From NCBI GenBank assembly GCA_963921195.1, contig OY992540.1, positions 192,495,576 to 192,559,575 on the forward strand: DNA of 64,000 bases. Reading direction: 5' to 3'. Origin of the DNA: Pegoplata infirma. Taxonomy: Eukaryota; Arthropoda; Insecta; Diptera; Anthomyiidae. Positions within the stretch are counted from its first letter, which is position 1. Each line of letters starts with the position of its first letter. Both the position numbers and the translations under genes were made by a program. Below are positions 9,928-20,711 of this stretch, in pieces. The notes under the pieces are model-generated. The model saw nothing but the letters and a program-made list of their open reading frames with translations, was not told where the DNA came from and made no database searches.

Positions 9928-10916
9928 CAGGGATGGCAAATTTGATTTTTAAATATTACTAAAACACAAAGAAAATAGTACTTTTTTTGAAAGTTGACCA
10001 ACATTATTGGCTTCCAACTTGGGGCTCTTCTGTGCACAAACTTATAAGAAACCCTTTTTAGCATATAAGCATATTTTCTAAACGGGACGTTAAGAATTCT
10101 GGCCTATGAGTCTGAAATTGTTCTCCATGAGAAATAAATACAAATCTTGAATTTTTTAAATTCTTTTTAATTTAATATATTTCGGTTTTTAGTGTTCCCA
10201 AATTGGAAATAATTCAGATTCCAAAGAAAATGTACAAATTCAAGTAGTATTTTTTTGATCGTTGACCAACATAACTGGCTCCCAGCTTGGGGCTTTTGGA
10301 CACAAAATTATATTAAACCCTCTTTAGCATATTATAAAGTATAAACGGAACGCTTAGAGTTCTGGCCTATGAGTCTTAAATTTTCTCCATGAGAAATAAA
10401 TACAAATCTAGAAATTTTTTTAACAGAGAAGTCTGGAATGTGTATAGCGGGTATTACTATTCCCAAGATGGAAATATAACAGATTCTGAAGGAAAATTTT
10501 TAAACCTTTTTAGAACCTTTAGAAGAAGTGAAAAAATCTCTAAATCTGACGTTAGGGTACCGATTTCCATTATTCTCAAGAGGAAAATATATCAGATTCC
10601 TTTCGTTCTCACTCGTCTTCGACAACAGAAGTACAAAATGAGAGCTAAGTGGCGTACGAAGCGTATGCGTAGGTTGAAGCGTAAGCGCAGAAAGATACGT
10701 CCACGTTCTAAATAAATGTTCTCCCTTGTATTACGTTAAACCTAAACCTAATATATCAGATTACAAAGGAATATATAGCAGATTCAAACCCTTTTTTTAA
10801 GCATTTAGTGGAAGTAAAAAATATCTCAAAATCTGTGGCTGAGGTTCAGCATTAGGTACATTTAAAAGCATAAAAGCACTGCAAAAAGTATTACAGTACT
10901 TTATTTTCCATCCCTG
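9928..10916. mobile_element. hAT-like element carrying an RpL41 retrocopy
   Basis: The ends are CAGGGATGGCAAAT and ATTTTCCATCCCTG, a 14-bp TIR with one mismatch in hAT style. The flanking octamers TGTTAACT and ACTATACT agree at only 4 of 8 positions, so no intact TSD supports the call. The interior carries two diverged direct repeats (period about 268 bp) sharing TTGACCAACAT, CTTGGGGCT and CTGGCCTATGAGTCT. It also has repeated CAGATTCCAAAGGAA words that are interrupted by the RpL41 copy. Confidence 0.6.
10638..10715 (+). CDS. RpL41: ribosomal protein eL41 (RpL41) retrocopy, intact 25-codon ORF
   Basis: Translation from the ATG at 10638 gives a 25-residue, strongly basic peptide that starts MRAKWRTKRMRR and ends RPRSK. 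It matches eukaryotic ribosomal protein eL41, normally 25 residues and among the smallest and most conserved ribosomal proteins. Against the usual animal sequence as I recall it, it has Thr7 for Lys, Ile20 for Met and Pro22 in a variable position. The 37 nt before the ATG open with CTTTCGTTCTC, a pyrimidine-rich start like the TOP leader of ribosomal protein mRNAs. There is no intron and no visible poly-A tail. A longer in-frame ORF runs upstream from 10389, but that part is repeat sequence. The copy sits inside a hAT-like element, so I read it as a processed retrocopy. An expressed gene cannot be excluded because the frame is open. Confidence 0.8.
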   Translation: MRAKWRTKRMRRLKRKRRKIRPRSK

Positions 10917-11448
10917 ACTATACTAAAACTGTATTTTATTAACCAGAAAATTAAATTATAAATAATTTGTATGTAACCATTCAATATAACAGTTTGTCCA
11001 TTATTATTATTATAGTAAAACTATTTTTAACATTAGTTGTAAAGTTTTTTTTTATAATGTGCAACGAGCCCTAACTTTAGATTATAAAGAATAAATGGAA
11101 AATAAGCAAAAATAATTTCTATGAAAAAATATTATAGATTCTTCTGTATATTTACTAGCAAGAAAAGTTCACTCAGATTTTGGTAAAATCTGGAGAAGAA
11201 AAATTTCCACAAGGAAGGCTTGATAAAATTTGTAGAACAAAAAAATTCCATAAGGGGGTAATTTCCCACTGGTCTGATTTCCCCCAATTACTTTCTTAAC
11301 CAACCAATGAACATAAGACATATTCGTGCCAAACTTTAGGAGTCTAGTTCTTTTAGTATGGATTTTCCACAGACGGACGGACAAACGAAAAGGCTTTATT
11401 TTCATTAAAAGTACGATCTTTAGAAATGTCCCTGGTTTTGGTTGTAAG
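10917..11448. other. unassigned AT-rich stretch
   Basis: It contains a short fragment (11290-11400) resembling mini-me interior: 'cataagacatattcgtgcca', 'cagacggacggaca'. The minus-strand ORF at 11169-11474 crosses it and matches no protein I know. Confidence 0.4.
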
Positions 11449-11905
11449 TGCCTGCTGACGCTTAACGTCAGCATACTTAGACTCTGAAGTCCGTTGTGAT
11501 ACCACGGAACGCTTATGGCGTTCCCCTTGCAGTTAAATCAATTTATGAAACTGCTTAGATATTGAAACTGAGTGAAGGAAGTCTCTGACAAGAAAATGCA
11601 GGGTAATGTCAGATAAAGTGTTATTTAGTTTCCAACTCCTCCTCATCCATGTCGCTTCGGCCGAAGTCATTTGACGGCGTATTTAGCCGCTCGACGTATT
11701 TTTCTAAAAGGCAGTGTCTGGTATTTTTGTTTTCTCACATTCATGTGCCCATCGCTGATTAGTCTCGGTCGCGGAACAAAGCTGTATATTTTGCTTGCAA
11801 GTTTCTAGAGGTATACCAACACATTAAAATTCCGTTTGAATCTGTTAGGTAGTTCCCAGTCTTGCAAGCTCATCGGTTTTGCAATTTCCTGTGCCTGTGT
11901 TCTGG
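11449..11905 (-). pseudogene. LINE-A copy A3 (minus), 3' end and part of RNase H tail
   Basis: Read on minus, this is the 3' part of LINE-A ending in the GTCAGCA...ACTTACAACC block. The Cys/His C-terminal segment lies near 11640-11700, followed by the KQN(L/I)RLC block near 11780. A deletion joins the two. It is followed head-to-tail by another 3' end (A4), so two copies are arranged in tandem. Confidence 0.7.
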
Positions 11906-11917
11906 GACCTATATGAG

Positions 11918-12800
11918 ACCTGTGCTAACGCTTAACGACAGCACACATAGACTCTGAAGTTCGTTGTGATACCACGTAACGCTAACGGCGTTCCTCGTCT
12001 AGTTCCTACCGTTAAATCAATGTGAGCTCCTTATGAAACTCCTTAGATATTGAATTTTGACAACCTAGTGAAGCAAGTCTCTGACAAGAAAATGACGTGC
12101 AATGACAGATAAAGTGTTGTATAGTTTTTAACTCCACCTCGTCCATGTAACTTCTGCAAAAGGCATTTGACGGCGCATTTAACCGCCTAACGTGCTTTCC
12201 TGTAAGGCAGTATCTGGTAATTACAGCAACCACCATCGAAATCTTTCCTCTTGGAAGCAATATCAGCTCACTTGTGCGCTTCTGATTAAGAGAAAACAAA
12301 TCTGTCGTGTAGTATCACACGTCCATCCATGTGCTCATCTCTGATTAGTATCCGTAGCGGAACAAAGCCGTATATTTTTCTTGCAAGTTTGTAGAGGAAT
12401 ACCAACACATTCCAATTCCGTTGAAACCTGTAAGGTAGTTCCTAGTCTTGTAACGTCATCGGCTTTGCAATTCTCTCGAAAATCGTATCTCAAATTGCTA
12501 GGGCAGATCTTGTTTTCAGAAACGCTGCTTAACTGTCGGAAAAGATGTTCACTGCAGTTGTGGAGAAGAAATTGCAACTCAACCAGTCAGCCACGTCCTT
12601 TATTGTCAGCATCTCTTTCTGGTAATCAGTGCAATGATCTGGCAATATTCGAGTCAGGCTCAACTCTAACTCTTCCGAATAGACTCCAAGGCCCTCTTGT
12701 TGGTGTAGCTTCGATCCATCTGTGTAAAAATGTATGGAGGCTTCACTACCCGAAATGCCTCTTATCCAAGACTCCCTGGATTGTATCATAGTGGTAAAGT
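11918..12800 (-). pseudogene. LINE-A copy A4 (minus), RNase H domain to 3' end
   Basis: On minus from 12790 downward: a linker ending IHFYTDGSKLHQQEGLGVYS (the first RNase H strand with its catalytic Asp), then SLTRILPDHCTDYQKEMLTI with the conserved Glu, a VNIFSDS strand with the next Asp, and later CVGIPLQTCKKNIRLC. The C-terminal Cys/His segment reads FCRSYMDEVELKTIQHFICH. Frameshifts break it, and part of the PGHxxIPGNxxAD block is lost near 12480. It is the best-preserved RNase H N-terminus of the family here. Confidence 0.8.
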
Positions 12801-13189
12801 GGCACCTTGGAGTTTACAATAGAAATTTTTCAACAGCTAAACGTGTTAAGGAAATCAAAAAAAGAGGTTTTGAATTTTCTGTTTCATGAAATAAAAAAAA
12901 ATTTTGGTACCTCTATGAGCTAAAATATTTTGGCTCCCAGTTAAGGGCTAGGGCAAGTTTAATGTGACTTTTGCCAAAAATTACATTGTACCGATTTTAA
13001 GGATGAAGTTGATAGAGTTGATTGATTGCAATATAAAATTTTTGATAACCACAATTTTTACACTGTTTGAAAATGAACGATTTTCAAAAGAAAAAAATAA
13101 ATTCAAAGGATATCGTAAAGCTGTTCAAACTTGGCTCAAACTGTAAATGCAAAGATATGAGAAGAGAACATTCTGGCGAACACTTAGGT
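12801..13189. other. unassigned spacer with fragments repeated at 14760
   Basis: The piece 'gaagctgttcaaacttggctcaaactgtaaatgcaaag' type sequence near 13115-13155 recurs near 14770-14810, so it probably belongs to the downstream flank or 3' region of the same repeat family. No coding signal. Confidence 0.4.
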
Positions 13190-13600
13190 AAGGTTTTAAG
13201 TGACTGATGACGCTTTACGCCAGCACAAATAGACTCGTAGGTCCATTGTGACACCACGGGATAATAGGGTTCCTCCAATAGTCCCTGTCGTTAAACCAAT
13301 AATAGCTCCTTATGAAATTTGAGTTTGTCAACCTACAATTCAGAGAGATCGTGCGGCACCCTAGATCCCAATGAAACATGTCTCTGAGCAGAAAGTGCCG
13401 GGCAATGGCAGATAAAGTGTTAGATAGTTTCCAACTCTCTCTCTTTTTTTGACGGTATGGCGGTACCCCCAGTCGCTCAGTGGGTTTTCCCATAAGGCAG
13501 TATCCGGTAATTGCAGAAACTATCGTCGAAATCTCTCTCTCCTTGATAGCGATAGCAGTCCCCTTAAGCGCTTTTGAGTCTTACACGTCCATCCAATTCT
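13190..13600 (-). pseudogene. LINE-A copy A5 (minus), 3' terminal fragment
   Basis: Starts at the 3' terminal block (GTGACTGATGACGC) and runs on minus through the region encoding ESWKLSNTLSAIARHFLLRD, a frame-shifted version of the Cys/His C-terminus of LINE-A. It stops near 13600 after a trace of the RTSELISLPR segment. Confidence 0.65.
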
Positions 13601-14514
13601 AATAAGAAAATAAGAAAAATCTTAAAAAAATTCCGTTTTTCACCCTCCCCGCTAAATGTGAGACTGAGCAGCTATAAAAGAACGGGTAACTCTTATTTTG
13701 CTCCCCTCTTTCCTATAAGCAAGTATCAGGACAATCGCTGGATGCCCCTGTGAAAGACCTTCCTTGTAAGCCGTTTGCCACTTTGTGCTAAAACTCATTG
13801 GCGCCCTATGGGGCTTTAACAATCCAAATGTGGTTCATTCAAAATATTATTTCATACCGATTTTATAATAAAAAGGTAACAAAACGATATCGCCAAGCTG
13901 TGAAATATTAAAACAAAGGATCGCACCATAAAACTCTCCGAAAAAAGTTTTTCTATTTTTAGAATTGCCAACAAATGTACCATCGCTGTGACATAGATTA
14001 AGTGAGAGATGTTTATAGAGAGATTTTTTTTTGCTTGCCGGTCACGAGTTGTAATTGTTCTGTTTACACTCCAAAATAAATACTTATATTTGTTTCCAAA
14101 ATGTCAAAACCTGTAACAGGGTGTCAGTCACTTAATTTTTAATTCTTACAAAAAGAAAAATATTTCCACTCAAATAAATAAACGTCAATACCTGACGACT
14201 GCATTATATTTGTATGCCATTTAGCTGTCAAATAATAAATAAATAAAAGCTTTAAATTTTTTTTTTTCTGTTAATCTTAATGTTTATTACCTATTTAAGT
14301 TATTCATTTGCAAAAGAGAAAATGTGTTAGAAATTAATTTTCTTGAAAGATTAAATTTTTATGTGCCAAAGATATGGTAAAGTTATGGAAAAACGTGGAA
14401 AATGCAAATGTTAAAACAATGTGTTGTACAATAGGGCCTAAACAAAAGAGGTGATCTGGTAGTGTTGCCAACTATTAAATTGGAAAAATGTGGTATTTAT
14501 AAAACTATTGATAA
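13601..14514. other. unassigned stretch
   Basis: About 900 bp without a recognised element. It holds a TATAAAAG word at 13672 with no downstream coding support. The segment 'ggtaaagttatggaaaaacg' near 14376 and 'gtagtgttgccaacta' near 14459 recur at 15130-15165, so a duplication spans this boundary. Confidence 0.4.
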
Positions 14515-15601
14515 CACAGCCACAAAAAAAGCTTCTGACCCAGAATCCAAAACCAACAAATGTTAATGTTCATTTCAACTCCCTGAACTCAAGTCTGCCA
14601 AAATCGATTAAGATTTTTTCTCTATCTTTAGATTTGTTCTCTACCTGTTTCTCTTTCTTGAAGGATTCCAGGAGGATTAGAGTTCAGGGGTCGAAATACA
14701 TTAAAATTTGTTGGTCTTGTTTCTGGTATTCTATTTTCAAAAGAAAAATTACATTCATAGAATATCGTGAAGCTGTTCAAACTTAGCTCAAACTGTAAAT
14801 GCAAAGACGGAACATGATGATGGAAGATATGAGGAGATCTGATGGTATTGCTTATCCCTTAGTGTTAAAAAATTTTGGCGACCACTTAAGTTAGGCTTTA
14901 CGTCAGCACACATAGACTTTGAGGTTCGTTGTGGCAACGATAATGGTGTTCCTCTAATAGTCCCTGCCGTTTAACCAAGATGAACTCCTTATGAAATTTG
15001 AGTTTTGTCATCCAACAAATCAGAGAAATCGTCCAGCCCCCTAGATCCCAAGAAGTTGTTGGAGATGTTGGAGAAAATGTGCTAAAAATTAATTTTCTTT
15101 TAAGATTTCATTTGTATGTATGTGCCAAGGATATGGTAAAGTTATGGTAGTGTTGCCAACTATCAAATTAGAAACAAATTTTATATACCAATGTAAAAAT
15201 TGATTAGATTTGACTGATATTTTAAGATTTAATTATATCAATTGTATCTGATCAGATCTATTACATCCGAAATTTGTAAAAATAAGGTTCCGACTTAGAA
15301 ACCAGACCTACAGGTCTTAATGCATTTTGACCCCCTGAACTCGAATTTCATCAAAAAACAATATATTGTTGGGTTTTCATGTAATCAAAAATACATTAAG
15401 AGTCGATTAAGAGTTGTTTTCTCTATCTTGTGTATAAATTTCAAAGAAATCAGGAATGGTCACTGTAAATAACTTCCTTCTAAGATTTCAGGAAAACACA
15501 ACGAATGATTTTTTTGGACGGCAGATTAGAGTTCAAGGGTCGAAATACATTGAAATTTATAGGTCTGGTTTCTGGGTCAGAACCTTTTTTTTGGGGCTGT
15601 G
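14515..15601. mobile_element. foldback-type repeat with CACAGCC...GGCTGTG ends
   Basis: The outer ends CACAGCCACAAAAAAAG (14515) and CTTTTTTTTGGGGCTGTG (to 15601) are near inverse. Subterminal arms carrying TTCTGACCCAGAA and GACCCCTGAACTC words occur four times in alternating orientation (14530-14590, 14676-14726, 15294-15350, 15525-15590). That suggests two tandem or nested copies. A minus-strand LINE-A 3' fragment lies at 14890-15060 within it. No TSD was resolved. Confidence 0.5.
14890..15060 (-). pseudogene. LINE-A copy A6 (minus), short 3' fragment
   Basis: On plus it reads TTTACGTCAGCACACATAGACT..., TCCTTATGAAATTTGAG and CCCCTAGATCCCA. This is the same order as copies A3-A5 and A10, so it is a short 3'-end piece of LINE-A. 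Confidence 0.65.
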
Positions 15602-15952
15602 TAATTAAAATAAGTTAACATTTTAATTTTTTGTATGCAGTAAAAGAAAAAGAGAGATCTTATAAAAATGGGACATTTGATTGACAATTCTAAATACAAA
15701 AATCACCAAATTTCATTAGGGTTTGCCGAAGGCAGAAATTTGGACTGGTATAAGAAAAATGCATAAAAAAGGAAAAATATTATAAATTTTTCAAATTTAT
15801 GCCAGAAATGAATATCTACATCAAAAGTGCAGATGAAAAATTGGCTCCGAAATGGAAAACCGACTATATCTCACAGCAGGCGAACTTTGACAGAACCTTT
15901 GAAGTCCAAGTACCAACTTGGGAAGACTGGTCAGAAAACTCAGTTATAACAG

Positions 15953-17975
15953 CAGGGCCGGGTTAAGGTATGCCAGGGGCCCTGGGCACACAAGTAATTG
16001 GGGGCCCCACTGGAAAAAAAAATTTAAATCGAATGACAAGAAAAAGCTTTTAAATTTATATTTATTACAGTTAATTGGTACAAATTCAATTCATGTTATT
16101 AACTGTTTTAAAAAATGGAACCTACACAAAAAAAATAAATAAATAAAACACAAAAAAATAAAATTTAAAATTATACTCACAAGGGAAGTCTCCCTAGTGT
16201 CACCCGCGGATCTTTATGGAATTGGTTTTATTTTGTAGATCAGAAAAAATAAAGGGACACGTATTTTTTTAGCGGCCTAAATTCATATGTAGGGGGTGAA
16301 GAGGAGGGGGGAGTACAAGGCCATTTTTCAGTTTTTTTTTCGTTTATCTCCTATATTATGCAAAGAAACCTAGTCATGTAACATACCAAATGAAAGGTCT
16401 TTGGAAAACCTATCTACGTGTGCTAAGAACGTGTCCAAATATCCACAACTTTTTGTCATATTGAGTAAAATACCAAAATTTTTGTTCTATAAAATTTAAA
16501 ATTATACTCACAAGGGAAGTCTCCCTAGTGTCACCCGCGGATCTTTATGGAATTGGTTTTATTTTGTAGATCAGAAAAAATAAAGGGACACGTATTTTTT
16601 AAGCAGGCTAAATTCATATGTAGGGGGTGAAGAAGAGGGGGGAATACAAGGCCATTTTTCAGTTTTTTTTTCGTTTATCTCCTATATTATGCAAAGAAAC
16701 CTAGTCATGTAACATAACAAATGAAAGGTCTTTGGAAAACCTATCTACGTGTGCTAAGAACGTGTCCAAATATCCAAAACTTTTTGTCATATTGAGTAAA
16801 ATACCAAAATTTTTGTTCTATAAAATTTAAAATTATACTCACAAGGGAAGTCTCCCTTGTGAGTACACCCTTGTGAGATCACCCGCGGATCTTTATGGAA
16901 TTGGTTTTATTTAGTAGATCAGAAAAAATAAAGGGACACGTATTTTTTTAGCGGCCTAAATCCATATTTAGGGGGTGAAGCGGAGGGGGGAATACAAGGC
17001 CATTTTTCAGTTTTTTTTTTTGTTTATCTCCTATATTATGCAAAGAAACCTAGTCATGTAACATACCAAATGAAAGGTCTTTGGAAAACCTATCCACGTG
17101 TGCTAAGAACGTGTCCATATATCCACAACTTTTTGTCATATTGAGTAAAATACCAAAATTTTTGGACATTTTTGTTAATAAATATTAACTTCTTTGGCCC
17201 GCTGTTAGCACTATTTTTAATACCTTTAATCTGATACCACACATGCCTATATTGATTTTGTTTAAATAGGCGTAAATCGTAAAAAACTGAAAAAGGTCAA
17301 TTTCCCCCATACAAATCGACCCCCCTAAAAATGAGTTTGGGCCGCTAAAAAAAATACGTGTCGAATTAATTTTCGTTCTTAACAACATATCCAAATTTCG
17401 TGAAGATCGGAAGGTGACACCAGAGAGACTTCCCGTGTCAGCCTTATTGTTAACTCAACCGACTAAGGCTGCGTTTTTGACATATCGCTTTAACTTAGTT
17501 CAAACGGGAGTTTTATTAAACTTTATTAAATTAAAACCAAGTTTAACCAAGCATTCTGTTTTTCAGTTCAATTTTAGCAAATGTCGATTAACACAGTATT
17601 GCCATACCAAATACCACATTTCCAATTAGAAAAGTTGCCATCAGCGCACATTTTTTCCAATAAAATACCACAACATGGCAACACTAACCAGTATATTTGA
17701 AAATCAGAGGTGTTTTTTTGACGTTTTTGTACCTTAGTTTAACTCTTCAACATTGGTGAGTTAAACTTAAAATAAACCACATCTCAAAAACAGAATGTTA
17801 GGTTTTTACTCAGTTTAAACTTAAAACCATTAAATTTTGCAACTCAAAAACTCGCCCTAAGTGTTATGCATAAAAAACAAAATTTTTGTAAGCGAATATG
17901 TTATACTTTTTACTTCTGGGGGCCCCCTTGAGGTCGGGGCCCTGGGCACGTGCCCTAAGGGTTAAAGCGCTACTG
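15953..17975. mobile_element. 2.0-kb non-autonomous hAT element, TSD TATAACAG
   Basis: It starts CAGGGCCGGGTTAAGG and ends CCCTAAGGGTTAAAGCGCTACTG. Exact TATAACAG octamers flank it (15945-15952 and 17976-17983). GGGGCCCTGGGCAC occurs just inside both ends. The interior has no transposase but contains three tandem 331-bp units. The paralogous LINE-D copy at 33775-33800 reads straight across the single target (GTGATAACAGAGAATG), which is an empty-site proof of the insertion. Confidence 0.93.
16161..17165 (+). repeat. three tandem 331-bp units inside the hAT element
   Basis: Units begin at 16161, 16492 and 16823, each with AAATTTAAAATTATACTCAC. They share CACCCGCGGATCTTTATGG, CATTTTTCAGTTTTTTTT, ACCTAGTCATGTAACAT and ATTGAGTAAAATACCAAAA. 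The third unit has a short extra segment near 16858-16880. The copies are nearly identical, so the amplification is younger than most repeats here. Confidence 0.92.
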
Positions 17976-18469
17976 TATAACAGAGAATGAGATCTCAACT
18001 TTTTAGGGACGGAACAAACATGGTGATATGTACGGGTTCAGGAGTATATTCTGAATGCCTTGAAATCAAGAGCCTCATTGAGACTTCCGAACAGGTGTAG
18101 TGTTTTCCAGGCTGAAGTATTTGCAATTGATTAAGCTGCGCAGATAATTATGATAAGGGACCTACGTCCTTACACCATTAACATTTTCGTGAATAGTCTT
18201 GCAGCTCTGAAGGTCTTAGAAATAAACACTGTAAAATCGGGAATCGTTAGGAATCGTCGAACAATCCCCTCGTCGAATCAGTCAGCACACAGTCAAGATA
18301 ATCTGGGGACATATTGGGGTCACTGGAAACAAATTGGCTGATGAATGTGCTGGCTCTTAGTAGGTGTAGGAATGGGGTGAACCGGACATCTCGGTTCATA
18401 TAGTGGAATTGATGAAATGAAAATTGATAGGAAGTCATAGAATAGAATGAAGGATAGGTTGATATCACT

Positions 18470-19011
18470 ATAGTTGTGTCGTTCACGAACGAACTAGTTC
18501 AATTAAACTATTCAGTTGACTGAGCGGTTTATCTAGTTCGTTCATTTCAGCTCTTTTAGGTCTTTTCGTTCATTCAGCTCAATTGGTCATTACTTCATTT
18601 TGATCTTTCAGTTCGGTAGTTAATTTTTTTTTTTGTTAATTCTGTCATTAGGCGTTAGTTTTTTCTCCTCTTTTGGCACGCTTTCTCATCATTTATGTGT
18701 TTTTTTACAAAAATTGTATATATATTTTTTTTTTTAATTAATGTTTTTATTCAACATTTTTGTATTTTTTGAACGAAAACCAAAACAACAGACATGATCG
18801 AAATGATTCGATCACGAACTGTTGAACGAAACCCAAAATTGACCGATTTGAACTAGATGAACGACCAACAAAAATGATCAAAATGATTCTTTTACGAACT
18901 GTTGAACGAAAAAGCCAAAAGAGCGATTAAACTAGATGAACGAACTAGGTCTTTTATCTGAAATGAACGAAAATCAGCGCTCACTCAATTGAACGATTAA
19001 CCACAAGTCTA
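18470..19011. mobile_element. 542-bp MULE-like foldback MITE, 9-bp TSD GATATCACT
   Basis: Flanked by exact GATATCACT (18461-18469 and 19012-19020). The ends are ATAGTTGTGTCG and CCACAAGTCT A, imperfect inverse. Both halves are crowded with GAACGAAC/GTTCGTTC words in opposite orientation, so the element can fold. A 9-bp TSD fits Mutator-like elements, but no transposase is present. A left-half relative lies at 46389-46541. Confidence 0.82.
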
Positions 19012-19689
19012 GATATCACTGACTAGTTGCAGGATTTTATAAACCCTGTGACCACTGCCAAATCCTGAGAGGACACAAAGTTTACTTACTTTTGGAAAAC
19101 GGACAATTAGCCTAAAAGTGGGAGTACTGACGGGATAGTGTATAATCGGCCAAATGACCGTGCGTATGAAAATTTCTGACAGTGACATTTGTAGGAGTTT
19201 TGAGGAAGTGGTGGAGGAAGAGTCAGTGAAGCACTTGTGGTGTGATTGTCCGGTAATGATAAAGCGCCACCTTATGCAGTTGGGTCAAAGATTTTTCGAT
19301 GACCTGGATTGCCTAAACGGTGTTTTATTGACGTCTTTAGCAGAAGGTCTTAGGAAATCGTGGTGGTTTAGAAGAAGACCTTTGTTTCAGAGGGGGAGTA
19401 AGGAAATAACAATTAAGGGAATCACAATAGGCCTTATGACCTCCGAGTGAATGCAACATAAACTAACCTATTGTACAAGGAAAGTTTTTCAACTTTAATA
19501 ATTGTTTTTAAAATTTAAATTTTTAAAAATTTCCCCAATGACCTATTAATCATTCATCATCGTCATAATTTTATATTTACAATTCACTTCTGTTTTTTTT
19601 TTTATTATTTTATTAAAAACCTATAAATTATTTTATGTATTTAAATAACAACATGTCATTAACATAAATTTATTTTATACATATATATT

Positions 19690-20178
19690 TTTATACCCTC
19701 CACTTATTGGTAGAGGGTATATATAATTTTATCATTCCGTTTGTTACTCATCGAAATATCGGTCTGGGACCCCATTAAGCGTTTATATTAATAATCAGTG
19801 ATTGATTTTAAGACATTCAAGCGATGTCCGTCGCAAAATCGGTTCAGAGCGCTGTAACGGTATCAAAAGTTACGAACGAAAATGTAAGGACAACTCGAAA
19901 ATTTTGGTATATTCCCCATAACCTTAAACTACAAAATGCTTTAATTTGGCTGCTGATTGACATATGTGAACAGAATTGGTCATATAATGGTATTTAAACA
20001 AGTATAAACATATTTTTTTATAAAAAAAATTTCGCAGAATTTTTTTTTCCACCAAAAATTATTTTCTCCAAATTTTTTTTTTTCAAAATTTTTTTTTTTT
20101 TTTTGGAAATTATATTTTTTTACATTGTGGAGGGTATTAATACATTCGGCAAGTCTGAATTTGATTTTTTTCTTGTTT
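19690..20178 (-). mobile_element. mini-me-like repeat M6 (minus)
   Basis: On plus it opens TTATACCCTCCACTTATTGG with a TAGAGGGTATA partner. It has the GATGTCCGTCGC block and closes GTGGAGGGTATTAATACATTCGG, then a decayed stem and CTTGTTT. Part of the interior (AAAAGTTACGAACGAAAATG) is shared with the inner arms of the foldback at 59936-62895. Confidence 0.7.
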
Positions 20179-20711
20179 AAATTCATTTAATTTTATTATT
20201 TATTTTATTAACACACTTCATGACAATTCATTGACCTCTCCCTGTCTCACTCTAGGGAAATACTACTTTCTGTATTTACTTTAACACTTAATTATGAACT
20301 CTTTATTTTATTTTTTATTCTTTAAAGTGATAAGCTAAATATTTATATTGTAGTTGTATTATATTTCAATATTTTGTTTTATATGAAAAATATGCATATA
20401 ATTTTGTAATGTTATGTTATTAATGGCTTGATAAAACAAAAAAAAATTATATAAAATTTCAATGTCAGAAAATAAAACGAGAAATTTAAAGTTCAACATG
20501 GTGATGATGATGAAAATCTTGAGGGAATTTAACCATGTAACCACGTGGCTGATTGTATTGTTTGAAGTTTAAGGTTAGTGGTTTTATAGGGAAAACAAAG
20601 ATTAATATTGTTAAAAACAATATATATAAGAACGCTTATGCTAGATATTAAATAACGGTGGTTAAATATTGTGAAATACATAATTGGGTTTATTATCATT
20701 GATACTTATTA
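20179..20711. other. unassigned AT-rich stretch
   Basis: No TIR, ORF homology or known repeat visible. The minus-strand ORF at 20359-20544 is low-complexity. Confidence 0.4.

Larger units (their letters stand above)
15835..19465 (+). pseudogene. LINE-D non-LTR retrotransposon copy, RNase H and C-terminus, twice interrupted
   Basis: The copy opens with a segment paralogous to 33700-33780 (NPTWEDWSEN-like). After the hAT insertion it continues with the RNase H start GTGSGVYSECLEIKASLRLP and FQAEVFAI (18020-18130). Then come INIFVNSLAALKVLE (18180-18220), IWGHIGVTGNKLADECA (about 18300-18355) and, after the second insertion, a C-terminal Cys/His stretch DSDICRSFEEVVEEESVKHL with WCDCPVM (19175-19260). 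The tail ends ACTAACCTATTG near 19470. These are the RNase H acidic strand, Glu helix, Asp strand and zinc-like tail of I-clade elements. A stop near 18130 and frameshifts make it a pseudogene. Insertions lie at 15953-17975 and 18470-19011. Confidence 0.8.

Noticed and set aside
10389..10637. N-terminal 83 codons upstream of RpL41 as a longer coding sequence
   Set aside because: That part is the element's internal repeat (shared with 10130-10260), has no conservation signal, and eL41 is normally 25 residues starting at the ATG used.
9920..10924. 8-bp TSD for the RpL41-bearing element
   Set aside because: The flanking octamers TGTTAACT and ACTATACT match at only 4 of 8 positions, so I do not claim a TSD.
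13672..13680. TATA-box promoter (TATAAAAG)
   Set aside because: No downstream gene, initiator or conserved context; TA-rich words are common by chance here.
14515..15601. Single clean TIR element with TA target
   Set aside because: The outer ends are inverse, but four subterminal arms in alternating order and a LINE fragment inside mean it may be two elements; reported only with moderate confidence.
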